From the NCBI GenBank assembly GCA_001599755.1, contig BCHX01000003.1, positions 496,001-560,000 on the forward strand: a stretch of DNA of 64,000 nucleotides. The letters are read 5' to 3'. Under the pieces are notes generated by a model, which was given only the letters and a program-made list of their open reading frames with translations, made no database searches and was not told the origin of the DNA. Numbering within the stretch: position 1 is the stretch's first letter; every line of letters begins with the position of its first letter. Both the position numbers and the translations under genes were made by a program. This DNA comes from Gliomastix tumulicola (Eukaryota; Ascomycota; Sordariomycetes; Hypocreales; Bionectriaceae). Shown in pieces: positions 43,683-55,287 of this stretch.

Positions 43683-44697
43683 GCTCGCGGGCCGCTATGA
43701 TGCGTCGAGGGGTTGGGCAAGGCACCGGATCTTGACGGTGTGTGACGAACAATCGTAGGTTGGTGTGGTTGGCGATCGGCCCTTCGGGAGGGAGAAGAAG
43801 CAGATGATCCAAAGCAGAGAAACGATCAAGACAGCGGCTGTTCGGGGGGGCTCTTTCAAGTCGACGAGCAGAAACGAAAACAAGGCGCTAGCAATGGGCG
43901 ACGAGGCTGTGGGACGTCGGCGACGGAGGTTTGTAGAATCTGCTTGATCTCACGAGCAGGACATTTTGGGCGCACGTCCCAGACGTCCAACGTTGCAGCT
44001 CTTGTAGCCGCTAAGAGGATCCATGGCGGGGTTGGCCTTCAGAAGGCGGTGGCATTGACCGCCAACTGCAGTTAGCAGGCAAGCTTAGCAGGCTGTTTAG
44101 CGCATCCCCCACTGATACCCTGCCGGGAGTCCAGCGGCCGGCATTGGCAAATGGTGGCCGTCGTCAATGCCTTCATTGTGCCCCTGTCCAGTGACATGGT
44201 CGTGCGATTCGATGGGAGAACGTCGGTCTTCATTAGGCATCCATTGAGGGCTGCGAAGACACTGGCAGCCTGCGATTGGAGTCCATTCAGGGCAGCGTCC
44301 GAGACCACTGCAGGTACTGGTGCCCAGCAGCCAACCAAATCCGCCCACCACTGTAGCGATGAGGTCATAGCGAGGCACTAATGTAGACAGCACCTCGTAC
44401 GACAGACGAGGAGTTGATAATGGCGGGAGACGCAGGCGCTGCCAAAGATACGTTCCATGTCTAGATGGTAAATCGATCGAAGACGAACAGTTGGTATTGT
44501 CGCTATTATTACATTACTTCCTTATTAAATCCAATCTCAAAATCAAACTATCGCTCGCGTGACAATATCGCTGCGCAAATGTCCTACCCATACACCAAAT
44601 ACCATCCACTTCGCAAGGTGAAACGCTGTACGAATACCGTCGTCAACCGTACCCATTACTCCGATGCTATAGGTGAAAGGAAATCGTGAAATCGCCC
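43683..44697. other. Intergenic between Sec1 and F-box membrane protein genes
   Basis: Short frames on both strands only; no domain or RNA feature recognised. The Sec1 promoter lies at the left end. Confidence 0.5.
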
Positions 44698-45364
44698 TCA
44701 TGTCCCAGTCACAGGCCGCGAGCCTCTGAAGAGTTCCACAAGCCACGACGAGAGAAATACCACGGGCACAAGCGCGAGTATCACCCACCACAACTCAACC
44801 GTCAGCTTGATGCTCATCCATCGCCGCCAACGGCTCCGGCGCTGCGCACACTTCTGGGTGCCAAACACCAGACATCCGAGCCCGGGCCTCGATTCACACT
44901 CCATATGCTCTCGTCTTCGCTTCATCAGCAACCTAGATCAAACACGTTGTCAGCAATGAGACCCAGTCACGTTCAATGTATAGGGTAACTCACGGAACAC
45001 TCCCACGGCAGAAGCGCAGGTCACTACCCAGATCACACCTTCGATCATTGGGACATTCGAGGTGTAAGCTTCTCCGTTGCATGAGCCAATCCACCTTCAG
45101 CTTCACGCCCGTGTCGACGAGCCCGTAGAAGTGTCGGTTGGTGTGCTTGAGGGACAAGGCGTCCGGGTAAATGAGGAGCTGTGATATGGCAAGATGAATC
45201 TCTGGCGGCAGTGATGCGAGATTCGCCTTCGAACCGTCATAAGTCTCCTCTGGAGTGATTAGAGTAGACGCCGTCTTGACGCCGGAGTCGATGCCGCTGG
45301 CTGTAGCATCAACGGAGCGGGATCCATCGGCAACGGGCCGTCTGGAGCGGAGTGTCCAGGCCAT
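44698..45364 (-). CDS. F-box protein with a C-terminal membrane helix
   Basis: Two exons, 44994-45364 and 44698-44932, give 201 residues. A degenerate F-box follows a 50-residue Ser/Thr/Arg-rich N-terminus: LASLPPEIHLAISQLLIYPD then ALSLKHTNRHFYGLVDTG. A small Cys set (ECPNDRRCDLG; ECESRPGLGCLVFGTQKC) may bind metal. One hydrophobic helix, ELWWVILALVPVVFLSSWLV, near the end could anchor the protein in a membrane, with a 12-residue tail after it. The intron splits the codon after CRGSV. It resembles the many small fungal F-box proteins with LxxLPPEI starts; its substrates are unknown. Confidence 0.75.
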
Positions 45365-46429
45365 GTTTCTGAGTGATGGTGGTATCAAGATAGGCTGAGT
45401 GTCAACGGAATAGAGAGTCTAAGAGATGCCGAGAAGATAGGAGGGATAGAATCTGCATGGCCGGCTGGTGGTGCGAGACAGGAGAGCTTTGTACTTGTGG
45501 CTGCCTTCTCGTTCAGCACAATCGTGGCGTTTGGGTCGCTGGCGGCTGACCTGCGAGCCAGGGTCTTCGCTGCGACGGTGGGCCAGCCCTGCCACACCAA
45601 GCGCTGGCTATCTCTGGCAATGATTGCGGCCTGCCAGTGATAAGTGTACGCCTAGACTGTGGCCGTGGTTCGCTTGTCCTCTCAGCCCACGGAAATGCCT
45701 CGATACTGAGGTGCTAGTCCAGCCCTGAAGAGGCAAAGCGAGCCCTGGGGATATCCCGTCCCACGCTTGAGCTGCAAGATGATGGATGAAACATGGAACA
45801 GGGCCACGCCAGTGGTGATAGTGTAGGGTACCGCCCACCAATACCAGCAGCGGAAGACCTGAAGATCAATCAGGGTTGCATCGTGTATGCAAGGCGGCAC
45901 TTCGTATTGCTTCTTCCCACGTAGTATCTGAAACAGTGGCTTTTTGGAGGATGATGACGACCTGTCTCACGGATTGACGTGTCCCACGCATCCGGCCATT
46001 GCTGGTGCTGTTTTTGGCTTTGGCTGCCTTTGCCAGGGAGCTAGGGAGCTGGCCGCCTGGAGCCAAATTAGGCGCTCGTATTTCGAGGCCTGGTGCCTGC
46101 GGGTAAGCATGGTCTTTGATTCAGAGCACAATGAGGACAGACTGGACGGACGGACGGACTGAATAACACGGTTCTCGTTCCTTGTCCGACTGAGCACAGC
46201 CACCCGATAGAGCAAAAGGTCCACTGCAGGCAGACAATCACTTCTCTCTTTAGTGCATGTTGGTCACTGTTGCCTGTGTCGCACGTGACTCCGTGGCAAT
46301 GTCGCGTTCATGGGGAAGGAGATGGATTACGCCTTTCCCGCCTTAATTAACGGCCGTAGCTCGCTTTCAGCCCCTCCTCAGCCGCTGGCTCGACCATCAT
46401 GAATCACCATCGTGCCTCCTGGTCTAGCT
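45365..46429. other. Intergenic, no supported gene
   Basis: Overlapping minus-strand frames (45682-45900, 45866-46066) contain a stretch that looks membrane-like (TTGVALFHVSSIILQLK), but no ordered set of exons could be built. They may be a decayed gene or chance. Confidence 0.4.
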
Positions 46430-48146
46430 ATGTCGAAATTTCTAGACAGTGATGACGAGTTCGGCTACGATTTGTCTGCTGAAGATGAGCAGGCGCTTCT
46501 CCAACTGTCGTCCAACCCGCCTGGTTCGCGCCAGGCCGTCAAGGATCCCAACGCCGTGATCGACTCCGTGCCGTCCAGGACAGCGACCATACCCTCTGCC
46601 GCGAGTGCCGCCCGCCAAAACACCCACCATGTCCAGCCTCAGACAAATCAGGCCGCTGCGGCGACGTCTTCTTCTGAGCTGCCGCCGGAGCGACTCGTGC
46701 CAGCCCAGGCACTCCCCTCTCCAGTGTCGCTGGATGAAGACGTCACGTACCCCGATTGTACGCACACCATGCGTGACTCCAGCATATAGCCATGCGCGCT
46801 GACTGACTCGAAAGCGATTAGTGAGCCAAGCACTGGCAAATCTTGAAAAAGACCTTGCTGCCGCGCCCGACAACAGAGATGTTAGCGCAGCGAAGACAGC
46901 AACGACAGCACCATCGGTCTCACTCAATGCGCTGCATTGGGACACATTCGACGACGACGGCCGCTCGCCACTCCAGCGATTTCGATCATACCCTCGACGA
47001 CCGCTTACTGTATCGGATCTCACTGCAGGCGCCTGGTGCGAACTGCAGTACTGGTACACGCTTACACGACTCCCAGGCGGGCGGCGCACGAAGACCGCTG
47101 CGATGAAGCAGGGGTCCAAGATCCATAAAGATCTCGAGGACGAGGTGCATACAACGGTCAAGATCGAGGTTCTTACAAAGGAAGATGCGTTTGGCCTCCG
47201 CCTGTGGAACCTGATCCAGGGGTTGAGGACACTCCGTGAGACCGGACTGACGCGGGAGCTGGAGGTTTGGGGCGTTGTCGAAGGCAACGTTGTCAATGGT
47301 GTCATTGACAAAGTGAGCCACGAAAATCCCAACGAGGAATTCGAGAACGAGCTTTCCAGCCAGGAGTCGCAGGCCGACCATCGGCAAGCAAGGGTAACGG
47401 ATTACTTCCCAAGCTCGCAAAAGAGAACCTCGGGCAGCCAACAGCCCAAGGCCTATCTTTCCGACGTGAAGACACGCGGCTCTCGGGCACCCATCTCGAA
47501 GGCTCTCCTGCGCCCCGCGATCACACAACTGCTTTTGTACCATCAGTTTTTGTCAGCAATGGCAGCTGACAGGCTTGAATGGACAATGCTTTTCCGACGC
47601 TATGGGCTTGATGCCGACGACACCTTCTCTGATGCTTTCATGGCTCAGATTGGTGGTCTTCATGACGATATATTTGTTGACGCTCCAACGAGCTCTGATC
47701 CGGAGCCTCGCAGCTCAGGCCAGACCGAGTCCAGCCTGGTATCAGTTGGATACGAGGACGAAAGCCAAGATTTGCCGGATATCTTGAACTACAGGACTTT
47801 GCGAGAACTCGTGTACCTGGTTCGGCAAGAGATGTCACTCGCATTCCCGGATGGGGAAGATTCAATCGGCCCTATGCTTCGAGTACAGTATGTCTCCCGA
47901 CAAGATGGGAGCCACATCGACGTGCACGACTTCCCTGCATCAAAACAGGCCCTTTCTTCATATTTGGACAAATACATGCCCTGGTGGCAAGGCGACCGGG
48001 AAGCTGAGGGAGTGTCGATCGAGGAGGCCTTCAAGTGCAGGACCTGCGAGTTCGCTGCGGACTGCACGTGGAGGCAGCGAATGCACGACGAGAGAGTTCG
48101 GAGTGCGGAGGAGAGAGTACGAGCTAAGAGAGGGACGAGGGCATGA
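46430..48146 (+). CDS. exo5: Exonuclease V (Exo5/Dem1), Fe-S cluster DNA exonuclease
   Basis: Two exons, 46430-46757 and 46822-48146, give 550 residues. Exo5 is a single-strand DNA exonuclease of the PD-(D/E)xK family, mitochondrial in budding yeast (Dem1), nuclear in others. Visible features are a disordered N-terminus of about 110 residues, YPDLSQALANLEKD across the intron, GAWCELQYWYTLTRLPGG (first cluster Cys), KQGSKIHKDLEDEVH (catalytic Glu region), GVIDKVSHENPN, AYLSDVKTRGSRAPIS (Asp and Lys of the nuclease core) and CRTCEFAADCTWRQR, the three-Cys end of the 4Fe-4S cluster. The order matches the family. Length is close to other fungal members. Confidence 0.92.
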
Positions 48147-48495
48147 TCTTCTGCTTTATGCGGTATGTTATGAGATACGATTACGATGGGAGCTACGCTT
48201 CTTGCTGCAGACTACTTTGGATCCCGCGCGCCGATTTGGATCTACCTCGGGGGCATGATAGTACTTGGATAAAACTCACACAAAATACATTTTATGCTTG
48301 ACTTTGACGAGTGAAAAATTCGCATACAATAAATTACTACTAGTAAGTATGGTGCTCTTGAAGAAAGAAGATGGTGGTTGGGAGACGTATGTTTGAGGCG
48401 ACCCACTTGCCACCTTCAGGCACCTTTCTTTCAACTAACTTGAGTCACTTCAACCTCTCTCTCTGTTCCTCATTTTTCACACACCAACCCCCACG
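48147..48495. other. Intergenic, promoter of the G-patch gene
   Basis: AT-rich 3' flank of exonuclease V, then a pyrimidine-rich leader from 48440. No gene seen. Confidence 0.5.
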
Positions 48496-49251
48496 ATGGC
48501 AACACGCAAACGGAGACCCGATGATGATCGCACGGAGGAGGATTACCAAGAGGACTATGACGATGTTCCCCTTCACCGCAAACAGCCCTTCGGAGCAGGC
48601 CTCAAGCGCAAGAAGGTCGAGTTCGTGCGCGCCCAAGAATCCGACGTGACAGCCGCCGTTGCCGCCGAGCAAAAGGCCTCAGCTGCCGCAGTCGGCGACT
48701 TCTACGTGAGCATCGTCCTCGGCGCGAAGAAGGAGAAGAAGAAGAAGATGGATGATCCGGCTAAGGAGGAGGAGGAGGAGGAGGAGGAGGAGGAGGAGGA
48801 GGAGGAGAAGCCCGAGCCGGAGAAGATCTGCGACGTCTGCGCCCTGCCCATTGTGTCCTCCGTCGCGGAACACAATGCCTCGCTCGCGCACCAGGTCAGC
48901 ATCCAGCACTCGCATCCGCCGTCGCACCTTGACCGGTCGCGTATGGGCCTGCGCACGCTGAACTCGCAGGGCTGGGATCCGGACGCGCGGGTCGGGTTGG
49001 GGAGGGAAGGGGAAGGGCTGCGATTCCCGATCAAGGTCGTCGCCAAGGACGACACGCTCGGGATCGGGGCTGTTGTGCCTGAGGCGGCGTCGGCGGCGGC
49101 GGAGAAGAAGGAGGAAGAGAAGAGGGAGAAGAAGAGCCTGAGCGCGAGGGAGATGAAGGCGGTGAGGGTGAGGGAGAAGGAGAAGGCGGAGAGGCTGCAG
49201 CAGGAGATCTATGGGAGGGTGGATGTGGAGCGGTATCTGAGGGGAGGATGA
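48496..49251 (+). CDS. Small G-patch-type protein with polyglutamate tract
   Basis: Single exon, 251 residues. A basic/acidic N-terminus (RKRRPDDDRTEEDYQEDYDD; GAGLKRKKVEFVRA) leads to an uninterrupted run of 14 Glu from GAG repeats. A Cys/His segment follows (ICDVCALPIVSSVAEHNASLAHQ), then SRMGLRTLNSQGWDPDARVGLG, a G-patch-like core, and KDDTLGIGAVV. The C-terminus is a charged helix with KK/EE blocks (KKEEEKREKKSLSAREMKAV). The arrangement resembles fungal G-patch proteins related to GPANK1, which are expected to assist DEAH helicases in RNA processing. The assignment rests on motif order, not on a full alignment. Confidence 0.7.
   Translation: MATRKRRPDDDRTEEDYQEDYDDVPLHRKQPFGAGLKRKKVEFVRAQESDVTAAVAAEQKASAAAVGDFYVSIVLGAKKEKKKKMDDPAKEEEEEEEEEEEEEEKPEPEKICDVCALPIVSSVAEHNASLAHQVSIQHSHPPSHLDRSRMGLRTLNSQGWDPDARVGLGREGEGLRFPIKVVAKDDTLGIGAVVPEAASAAAEKKEEEKREKKSLSAREMKAVRVREKEKAERLQQEIYGRVDVERYLRGG
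48765..48808 (+). repeat. GAG triplet tract (polyglutamate)
   Basis: About fourteen GAG/GAA codons in a row within the G-patch protein gene. Confidence 0.85.
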
Positions 49252-49987
49252 GGAGGCAGGATCTCGAATGTGCTTTCACGCAACCAGGAGCCTGGACGTT
49301 TTTCGAAAAATGTTACGACTGACAGGACACTGTTCACGGTTCCGGGGATCGAGTTGTCGGCAGTGACAGCGCACGGATGCTTCAGAAAAGCCGGGACAGG
49401 AGGCAAGCTTCTGTCGGAAAACAAGGGCACGCCGTTCAGTCGCACTCGGCAGAGCAGGCTTGGTCGCCCATGCTGTCGTCCTGATCCGTTCACAAGTGCG
49501 CTACGAATGGTTGTTCAGCTAATGCTCAAGCTGCGAGTCGCGCCGCCTTGTTCCAGCAGATGGACACGCTGGGTATAGTGTGTTGTTCTCCAGGGACAGG
49601 TCTCCTTACGGGCTGAACACACAACTTCAGCATTCCGCGCCTGAAACCTCTTCTGTTCATGTCCACGGCGACGAGGGACCGCTCGAGGCACCGGGAAGAC
49701 TTATATTAAAGCCCTTTCTTCGTCTCGGAGAGTGCACTTGGCTCAGCACATCTCGCAGCATCTTACGAATTTGCTGGGATCAGTGTCGCTCTTAACACAA
49801 CTCTGATTACGACTTCACTCACAAATTCAATTGTACCTAGCAATAGAGCTACAGAAACTTCGACCTTCAAGTGATAAGGAATTCTCTCCGTGCTTCACGG
49901 AGACGAACGATTACCACCCGTCCGAGGAACAGCATCAGATCCTTATACAATAGAAATCTCTACGCTTTCATCAGCACAGTATTAAAC
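49252..49987. other. Intergenic before the WL-S repeat protein gene
   Basis: No gene seen. The reading frame of the next gene is open from 49871, but the first ATG in it is 49988, so 49871-49987 is taken as leader. Confidence 0.5.
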
Positions 49988-51451
49988 ATGCATCCGGAAG
50001 ACTTCATGGAGACCGTTGGCTGGACAATGCTCTTCTACGCCCTCGGGTGCCTAACCGGCATGTTCATGGACCCTGACTGGCACCCTTTTCAAGACGCAAT
50101 CATCCCCATGAGCCGAGGCACCGCGATGACCGGCTGTGTAACTGTGATTGCCGCCCTAGTAGGTCTGGTGATGGCGCCGTGGTTTGCAAACCGGAGAACC
50201 CCTGAAGCTGAGACCCCCGAAGTCGGTATACTTCATGGTTTTGGTATAGTCCTGAGGCGCGAATGGGAGTTGCTGAGGAATGACTTGGCCTTGGAGATGA
50301 GGCGGCGGAGACGGGCTCGCTTCGCTCCGTCGATCCAGGTAGAGGCACGCGAGCTCGAACGCGAGGCGAGGCTTGACATTCTACGCGACTACCCTGACTT
50401 CTCTCTGAGCCCTCCGCTGTCCCCCATGGAACGGGGCGACGTCTCCCAACAGCAGCAGGAGGGTTCTCTCGCTCCTGTAGAGCGAGGGGCTGAGAGTTCT
50501 GCGCAGGATCCGGAAGAAGAGGTGCAGAACAATAGTCAGGAAACCCCTGAGGAGGAGGAGTCGGTTGACTCGGAAATCTCTGGGGAGGACTGGCGCAGGA
50601 GGCTGATCTCAGTCGCCGACTACGACGAGTCGGTCTACTCCCCGGAAGAACTACTCTCTGACGAGGAGGAAGAGCTAGTCTTGGCCCAGATAGAGTTCTT
50701 TGAGGAGCTTTTCGCTGAGTTGCACCCTGGAATCCCTGCACCGCCACCCTCTCTCGCCCCTGACGGGGGTTGGAATCCCGGGGAAGATTTATACGACGGG
50801 GTTTTCCCAATTAACGACAACGTTCCCTCGTCTCACGATTCCTCGCCCCTACCCTCCTCTCACGAGGACAACCTTGAGGAGGACAGAAGCAACTGGCTGA
50901 TCTCAGCTGGGGCCGAGCAGGGGCCAGCTTCTCCCGGCGAAGATCTGCCTTCTCGTGAGGGCGATGAGATCCCTGATGAGGAAAGAGCTCCGTGGTTGAC
51001 TTCGGCCACCGGAGAGGAGCTAGTCTTCCCCGAGGGAGCGATGCTGTTCAATGTTGAGGAGTCCCCTAACATGGAAATAGACGAATGGCTTGCCTCAATT
51101 GAAGACAATGCGCCGCCGTCTCCCGACCCCGAAGAGCCCCGGCTCGCCTACGAGAACATCGCAGAGGAGGAGAGACGCAGGTGGCTGATTTCCCCCCACG
51201 ACAGCCATGCGGCCCTTACCGACGAGCAGGAGTCGATTCTTGAGGGTGTGGCACTCCTCTTTGAGAGAGCAGAAGCAGAGTTGGTCTTTAGAGAGAGGAG
51301 GGAGTTAGTTCTTGTTTCTGAGGACGATGAGGTCCACCCGGAGCTGATCTTCGAGATGGACGATGAGGCGTCTTTATTAAGTAGACGAGACGAAAGTTCG
51401 AGGAGGAGGGAGGAAGAACGGAGGAGACAGATTGTCTCGGGGCCTTTGTGA
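49988..51451 (+). CDS. Unrecognised acidic membrane protein with repeated WL-S motifs
   Basis: Single exon, 487 residues from the first ATG. I do not recognise it. The N-terminus has two hydrophobic helices, WTMLFYALGCLTGMFM (about residues 12-27) and TAMTGCVTVIAALVGLVMAP (45-64), joined by a short loop with Trp and His. An Arg-rich region follows (LALEMRRRRRARF). The remaining 370 residues are very acidic and contain five spaced copies of a motif of the form E-E/D-x-x-x-W-L-I/T/A-S, coded near 50588, 50890, 50990, 51081 and 51179. Examples are EEDRSNWLISAG, DEERAPWLTSAT and EEERRRWLISPH. Between them are Pro/Ser/Glu-rich linkers. The orientation suggests a short membrane hairpin with a long soluble acidic arm. 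The lack of familiar domains suggests a lineage-restricted gene. Confidence 0.7.
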   Translation: MHPEDFMETVGWTMLFYALGCLTGMFMDPDWHPFQDAIIPMSRGTAMTGCVTVIAALVGLVMAPWFANRRTPEAETPEVGILHGFGIVLRREWELLRNDLALEMRRRRRARFAPSIQVEARELEREARLDILRDYPDFSLSPPLSPMERGDVSQQQQEGSLAPVERGAESSAQDPEEEVQNNSQETPEEEESVDSEISGEDWRRRLISVADYDESVYSPEELLSDEEEELVLAQIEFFEELFAELHPGIPAPPPSLAPDGGWNPGEDLYDGVFPINDNVPSSHDSSPLPSSHEDNLEEDRSNWLISAGAEQGPASPGEDLPSREGDEIPDEERAPWLTSATGEELVFPEGAMLFNVEESPNMEIDEWLASIEDNAPPSPDPEEPRLAYENIAEEERRRWLISPHDSHAALTDEQESILEGVALLFERAEAELVFRERRELVLVSEDDEVHPELIFEMDDEASLLSRRDESSRRREEERRRQIVSGPL

Positions 51452-51679
51452 TTTTCACTGGAGTTATGTTTTGGCCTTTTTTTTACTTCTGGTTTTGTTC
51501 TTGCGGTTTTTTTTTAAAGATATCGAAGCAATTTCCTATGCAATAAATGATTCAACATCAAACTCATCATATTTATTTCTATTCGACGAGAAGTTTCGTT
51601 AAAGTGCAATGCCATTAAAATCACTATGAGGTTCAAATTACCACTAACAACTAATGCCCCCCCAATCTCTAGCTTTCTC

Positions 51680-52486
51680 TTACACGAGGAAGGCAGCAGC
51701 GCCAACCACAAGAGCACCAGCCATGAAGACGGGCGCAGCAAGACCGGCGGCAGCACCGCCGTCATCGTTGTTGTCACCGCTGTTGGTGTTGCTGTTGTCA
51801 TTGTTGCTGTTGTCGTCGCTAGGCGAGGTCTGAATAGGCGAGTTGCCACCACTCGTCTGGCTGGCGGCCGTGAAAGTGGTGGTGAGCTGGGAGGAGTCCG
51901 TGGGCCTCTCGGCAGAGACAGAGACGGAGGTTGCCGTGGCCTGGGCGGACCAGGAGGTAGAGCTGAAGCTGCAGGTGCGGACGATGTCGTTGATGTCTAG
52001 GCACTGTTAGAAGAGAATTCTCGCACCGAGAGGGTGGATGTGGATTCACTTACCCTTCCAGGCCTCGTCGTGGTCATCGTGGTCATCATCGTCGTCGTGA
52101 TCACGCTTGCGAGTGTGGTGGTCATCATGATCGTGGTCATCCGTGTCATCATCATCCCCATCATGATGGTCGTCATGGTCGTGATCGTCATCACGGTCCG
52201 TAGACGTAGAGTTGTAGTTCTGGCGGATGCAGTCCAGGCACAACGCCGAGACAGCCTCGACGTCGAAGCTGCCGTTGGTACAGAAGCACTGCGCCTCGAG
52301 GAGGTCCTCCTGGCGGTCATTGTCGTCACCACGAAGGTCGTCGACGTGGCAGCGGTCAGCGAGCTGAGCAACAGGGCGGCAAGTATCGCGGCAGACGCTG
52401 GGGACGTCGTCGAGGTCGAGGTCAATGTCGGCGCGGACCTGCAGGAGGAGCGGCGCGACGGCGAGGAGGGTCGTGTAGAAACGCAT
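51680..52486 (-). CDS. Secreted GPI-anchor-type Cys-rich protein with His/Asp-rich linker
   Basis: Two exons, 52054-52486 and 51680-51996, give 249 residues. A signal peptide (RFYTTLLAVAPLLLQVRA) is cleaved near residue 19. A Cys-rich domain follows: SVCRDTCRPVAQLADRC, EAQCFCTNGSFDVE and SALCLDCIRQNYNS, with one more Cys at RTCSF after the linker. This spacing is like other fungal extracellular Cys-rich proteins, but not a clear CFEM match. Residues about 97-143 are almost only Asp and His (DDDHDHDDHHDGDDDD), with an internal KR (TRKRDHDD) that could be a Kex2 site. A Ser/Thr/Asn stretch leads to a C-terminal hydrophobic segment (GLAAPVFMAGALVVG) that reads as a GPI signal. It is probably a cell-wall or plasma-membrane surface protein; metal binding by the linker is inference. 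Confidence 0.8.
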
Positions 52487-55287
52487 GTTGAAGATGTTGC
52501 TCGTGAGAGTTGTTGTTTGGAGTTGTTACTGTGAGTTCCGAGGCTGTTGATGTCTGATGAGTTGGGAGTGTCTGATCTGATCCGACTTGGGGAGCGGGAG
52601 GACGGAGCCTTGTATTTATGCTTAAAATTCCCGAGGGCAAAGATGTCATGCCCATGATGCCCAGCACCACTAGTGTCAAGCCAGGATTACTATAATTACG
52701 ACAATTACAACACATGGGGATCTGCCTCTGGGGAATAAGGTGATGACGCGTGCGCCGAGGAGCCGAGACAGGTACGAATTAACCGTCTCGGGTAAGGGAA
52801 AAGACCCAAGAGCCACAGAGAAAGGCAAGTGGGCGTGTGAGGCGACGCAGGGCGGTGTCGGGAGATGGGGGCTTCCTTGCGGGCTCGCTGGTGGGAAGTG
52901 GGAATGGCTTCGTCAGTGCCAAGAGGGTAGGACTCTGCTAGCGACTCTCCACAGCCAACTAAGCCTCAGCTGGTGGGCAGGCGGGTTGAGTCAGGAGATT
53001 GGTGCAAGAGGCCTGGATCTCTTTGACTAATGATCTTCATGTCAATGGGTCGCTGCTGGGCGAGCTTTGATTTGGTCGAGTCCGTTTGGGCCGCATCATC
53101 AGAGTGCGTAGTAACCACACTTCTTCTGCTTGATCACCAGTGCCAAGGAGCCCGGAGATCCTGTCGAGCTCGTCCAGGGTTGATGAGTTGTTTCTCGGCG
53201 AAGCACCTGTTAGGAGGTATCACCATCACATGGTATGTTCATGATGTATGCATGTGTCAAAACGTAAGAATACATGCATGTTCAACGATCGAAATAAGCT
53301 TATTTTCGGCAGATGGTTTATTACCCGATACAGGGCGCTATTGGATGCTGTATTGCAACCAGGATCCAGCACCGCCACGTTCCGGCTTCAAGACTCCGCT
53401 CGGGAACAGAGACCAACCCAAGCAAGCAGCCGCAGACAAGAAGGTAGACGGAAAGTCCTTCAATCGAGACTTACCTGGAGAATGGTGATCCGATCCACTG
53501 GCTATCAGCTTGCTATCTGTTGCTCTTGGCACATGCTATCCTGCATCTGGCTGCGTACGTGGGCGTACGTACGCATCCCACCTTCCCGGCTCTCCACCTG
53601 TCCCAAGGGTGGCTCAGATCGGGGAGAAGCCCAGATGGCCGTGGGACGGGAGCTGTCTGTCTGCACGTCAAGTTATAATTAGAATGCTTCTAGCTGCCGT
53701 TAGGACTGCTGGGTGGGTTTGTTGGACATATCGTCGCGCGCCTGACATAGCTTCGACTTGGGGGGAGACTTGGCGAGAAGTCTTCTCATATCTGGGTTGG
53801 AAGACCGACAAGACTTCACGTTCCTTGATTGAGCATTGCGACTAGTTCTGGTACGACGCCGCGCCGAGAGACTATATATAGAGTATATATATATAGAGAC
53901 ACCGAGAGTGCTTGGCCGTGAGGGGGTGATAGATCCCGTGGTCAAGCAAACCAAGTTCTGACTTGGAAGAGCTCGGTATATGATTCCAAGAGCACAGGTG
54001 ATGTCCTGAGGGCAGGAAAAAGGCAATCTTGCCGTAGCCCGAGAGGCACTCATACTTTAAGCCTCGTAGATTCGTCAACGACTTCGAAGCCTTGATGTTG
54101 GGGGCGGGCGCTGCAAGGCTTTGGAGGCGAGGGAATGAAGGCTAAAGATGACATGTACCGCTGGCTGGGATTGCGAGAAGCTCACTATCGAGCGATAGCA
54201 CTGTGATCAATCTGTTGTGCCAAAGAGTTGAGAGCCGAAGACGTCATGCTGGGGCGTTGTGTCTGGTCTTGCGAGGGCTTGACGATAATGCTAGACATAG
54301 TAAGCCAGGGAGCCATCTGACTACCTGCTCAGTAGACGGATCTCATCCAAGCTGTGGTCAAAGTCTAGCCTTCTGTCCCTTTCTCACATACGTCGACTTA
54401 TCGTCTTTTAGTCCCGTTTGACGTGCGTGGAGGAAATCATAACCTACACCTTCTCCATCAGTTTGATCATGGGAAAGACCAGTATCACCAATGATGCCAA
54501 TGCGTGTATGAACGAGGCGTGCCACGGGCCAAGAACTGGTGGCTCATCAACCAGTACAGTGGTCATGATAAGGAGAGAAAGATCTAGGTTTGTTTTTGGC
54601 CATTCTTGGCTGTCTGAAACTCCCGAAATACTCAAGTCGATATGGAGGTGCTGAATCCAGACGTTCAGAGGTAATGGATGCATCAAAGAGGACGGGGATC
54701 CTCCCAACGTCACTAGCGGAATGCTCTGGCCGCCTGGCCAGTCTGGGATGCCGACCACATGAACGCATTCCGCGAAAGCCGCAGCGCGGGTCGTGATCCT
54801 GCTCTCAGACAAGGCATGACGCTCGCGAAATCGCTCAAACCGCTCTAAAAGGAGGAGCAACGCCGCCGGACCACGAGAATCTGGTAATTCTGTGTCGCCG
54901 CTTCGGATCGCTGTTCCGGAGGGAGTTGCATGTGAAGAGTGTGCTGGCTGACCCTTTGCTCCCCCAAAATTCAGTGGAGAAAAGGGTCACATGACAGTGG
55001 AGCATTCCGGGCTGGTGGTGGTGGTGGCCAAATTATACTGGGACTCGGAGATTCCATGCCGCCATTTCCAGGCTTTCCAGTGCATTCTGCCATCCAATTC
55101 CAGTGAACGATGGCGCTGCGGCGGGTGGAGTTTACACAGTCGCTACAGTGTCGAGTGTCACTGGTCCGCCTCCGCCGCCGAATCGCAATTGCCCGAACCT
55201 CCAACGCCGGCTGCTCGACTGAGTCAAAAGGACAAACGCCCGACGCCCTCTCTCTCCTTCCTTTCCCCCTCTGCTGAGTGCTTCACC
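52487..55287. other. Long intergenic region
   Basis: No supported gene in 2.8 kb. Open frames (for example 53030-53488) have no domain and overlap in all phases. An AT repeat (tatatatagag) occurs near 53870-53897. The right end is the FAD synthase promoter, with a pyrimidine-rich leader from about 55245. Confidence 0.45.

Noticed and set aside
45608..46224. Overlapping minus-strand frames with membrane-like stretch
   Set aside because: No consistent set of exons; no family recognised.
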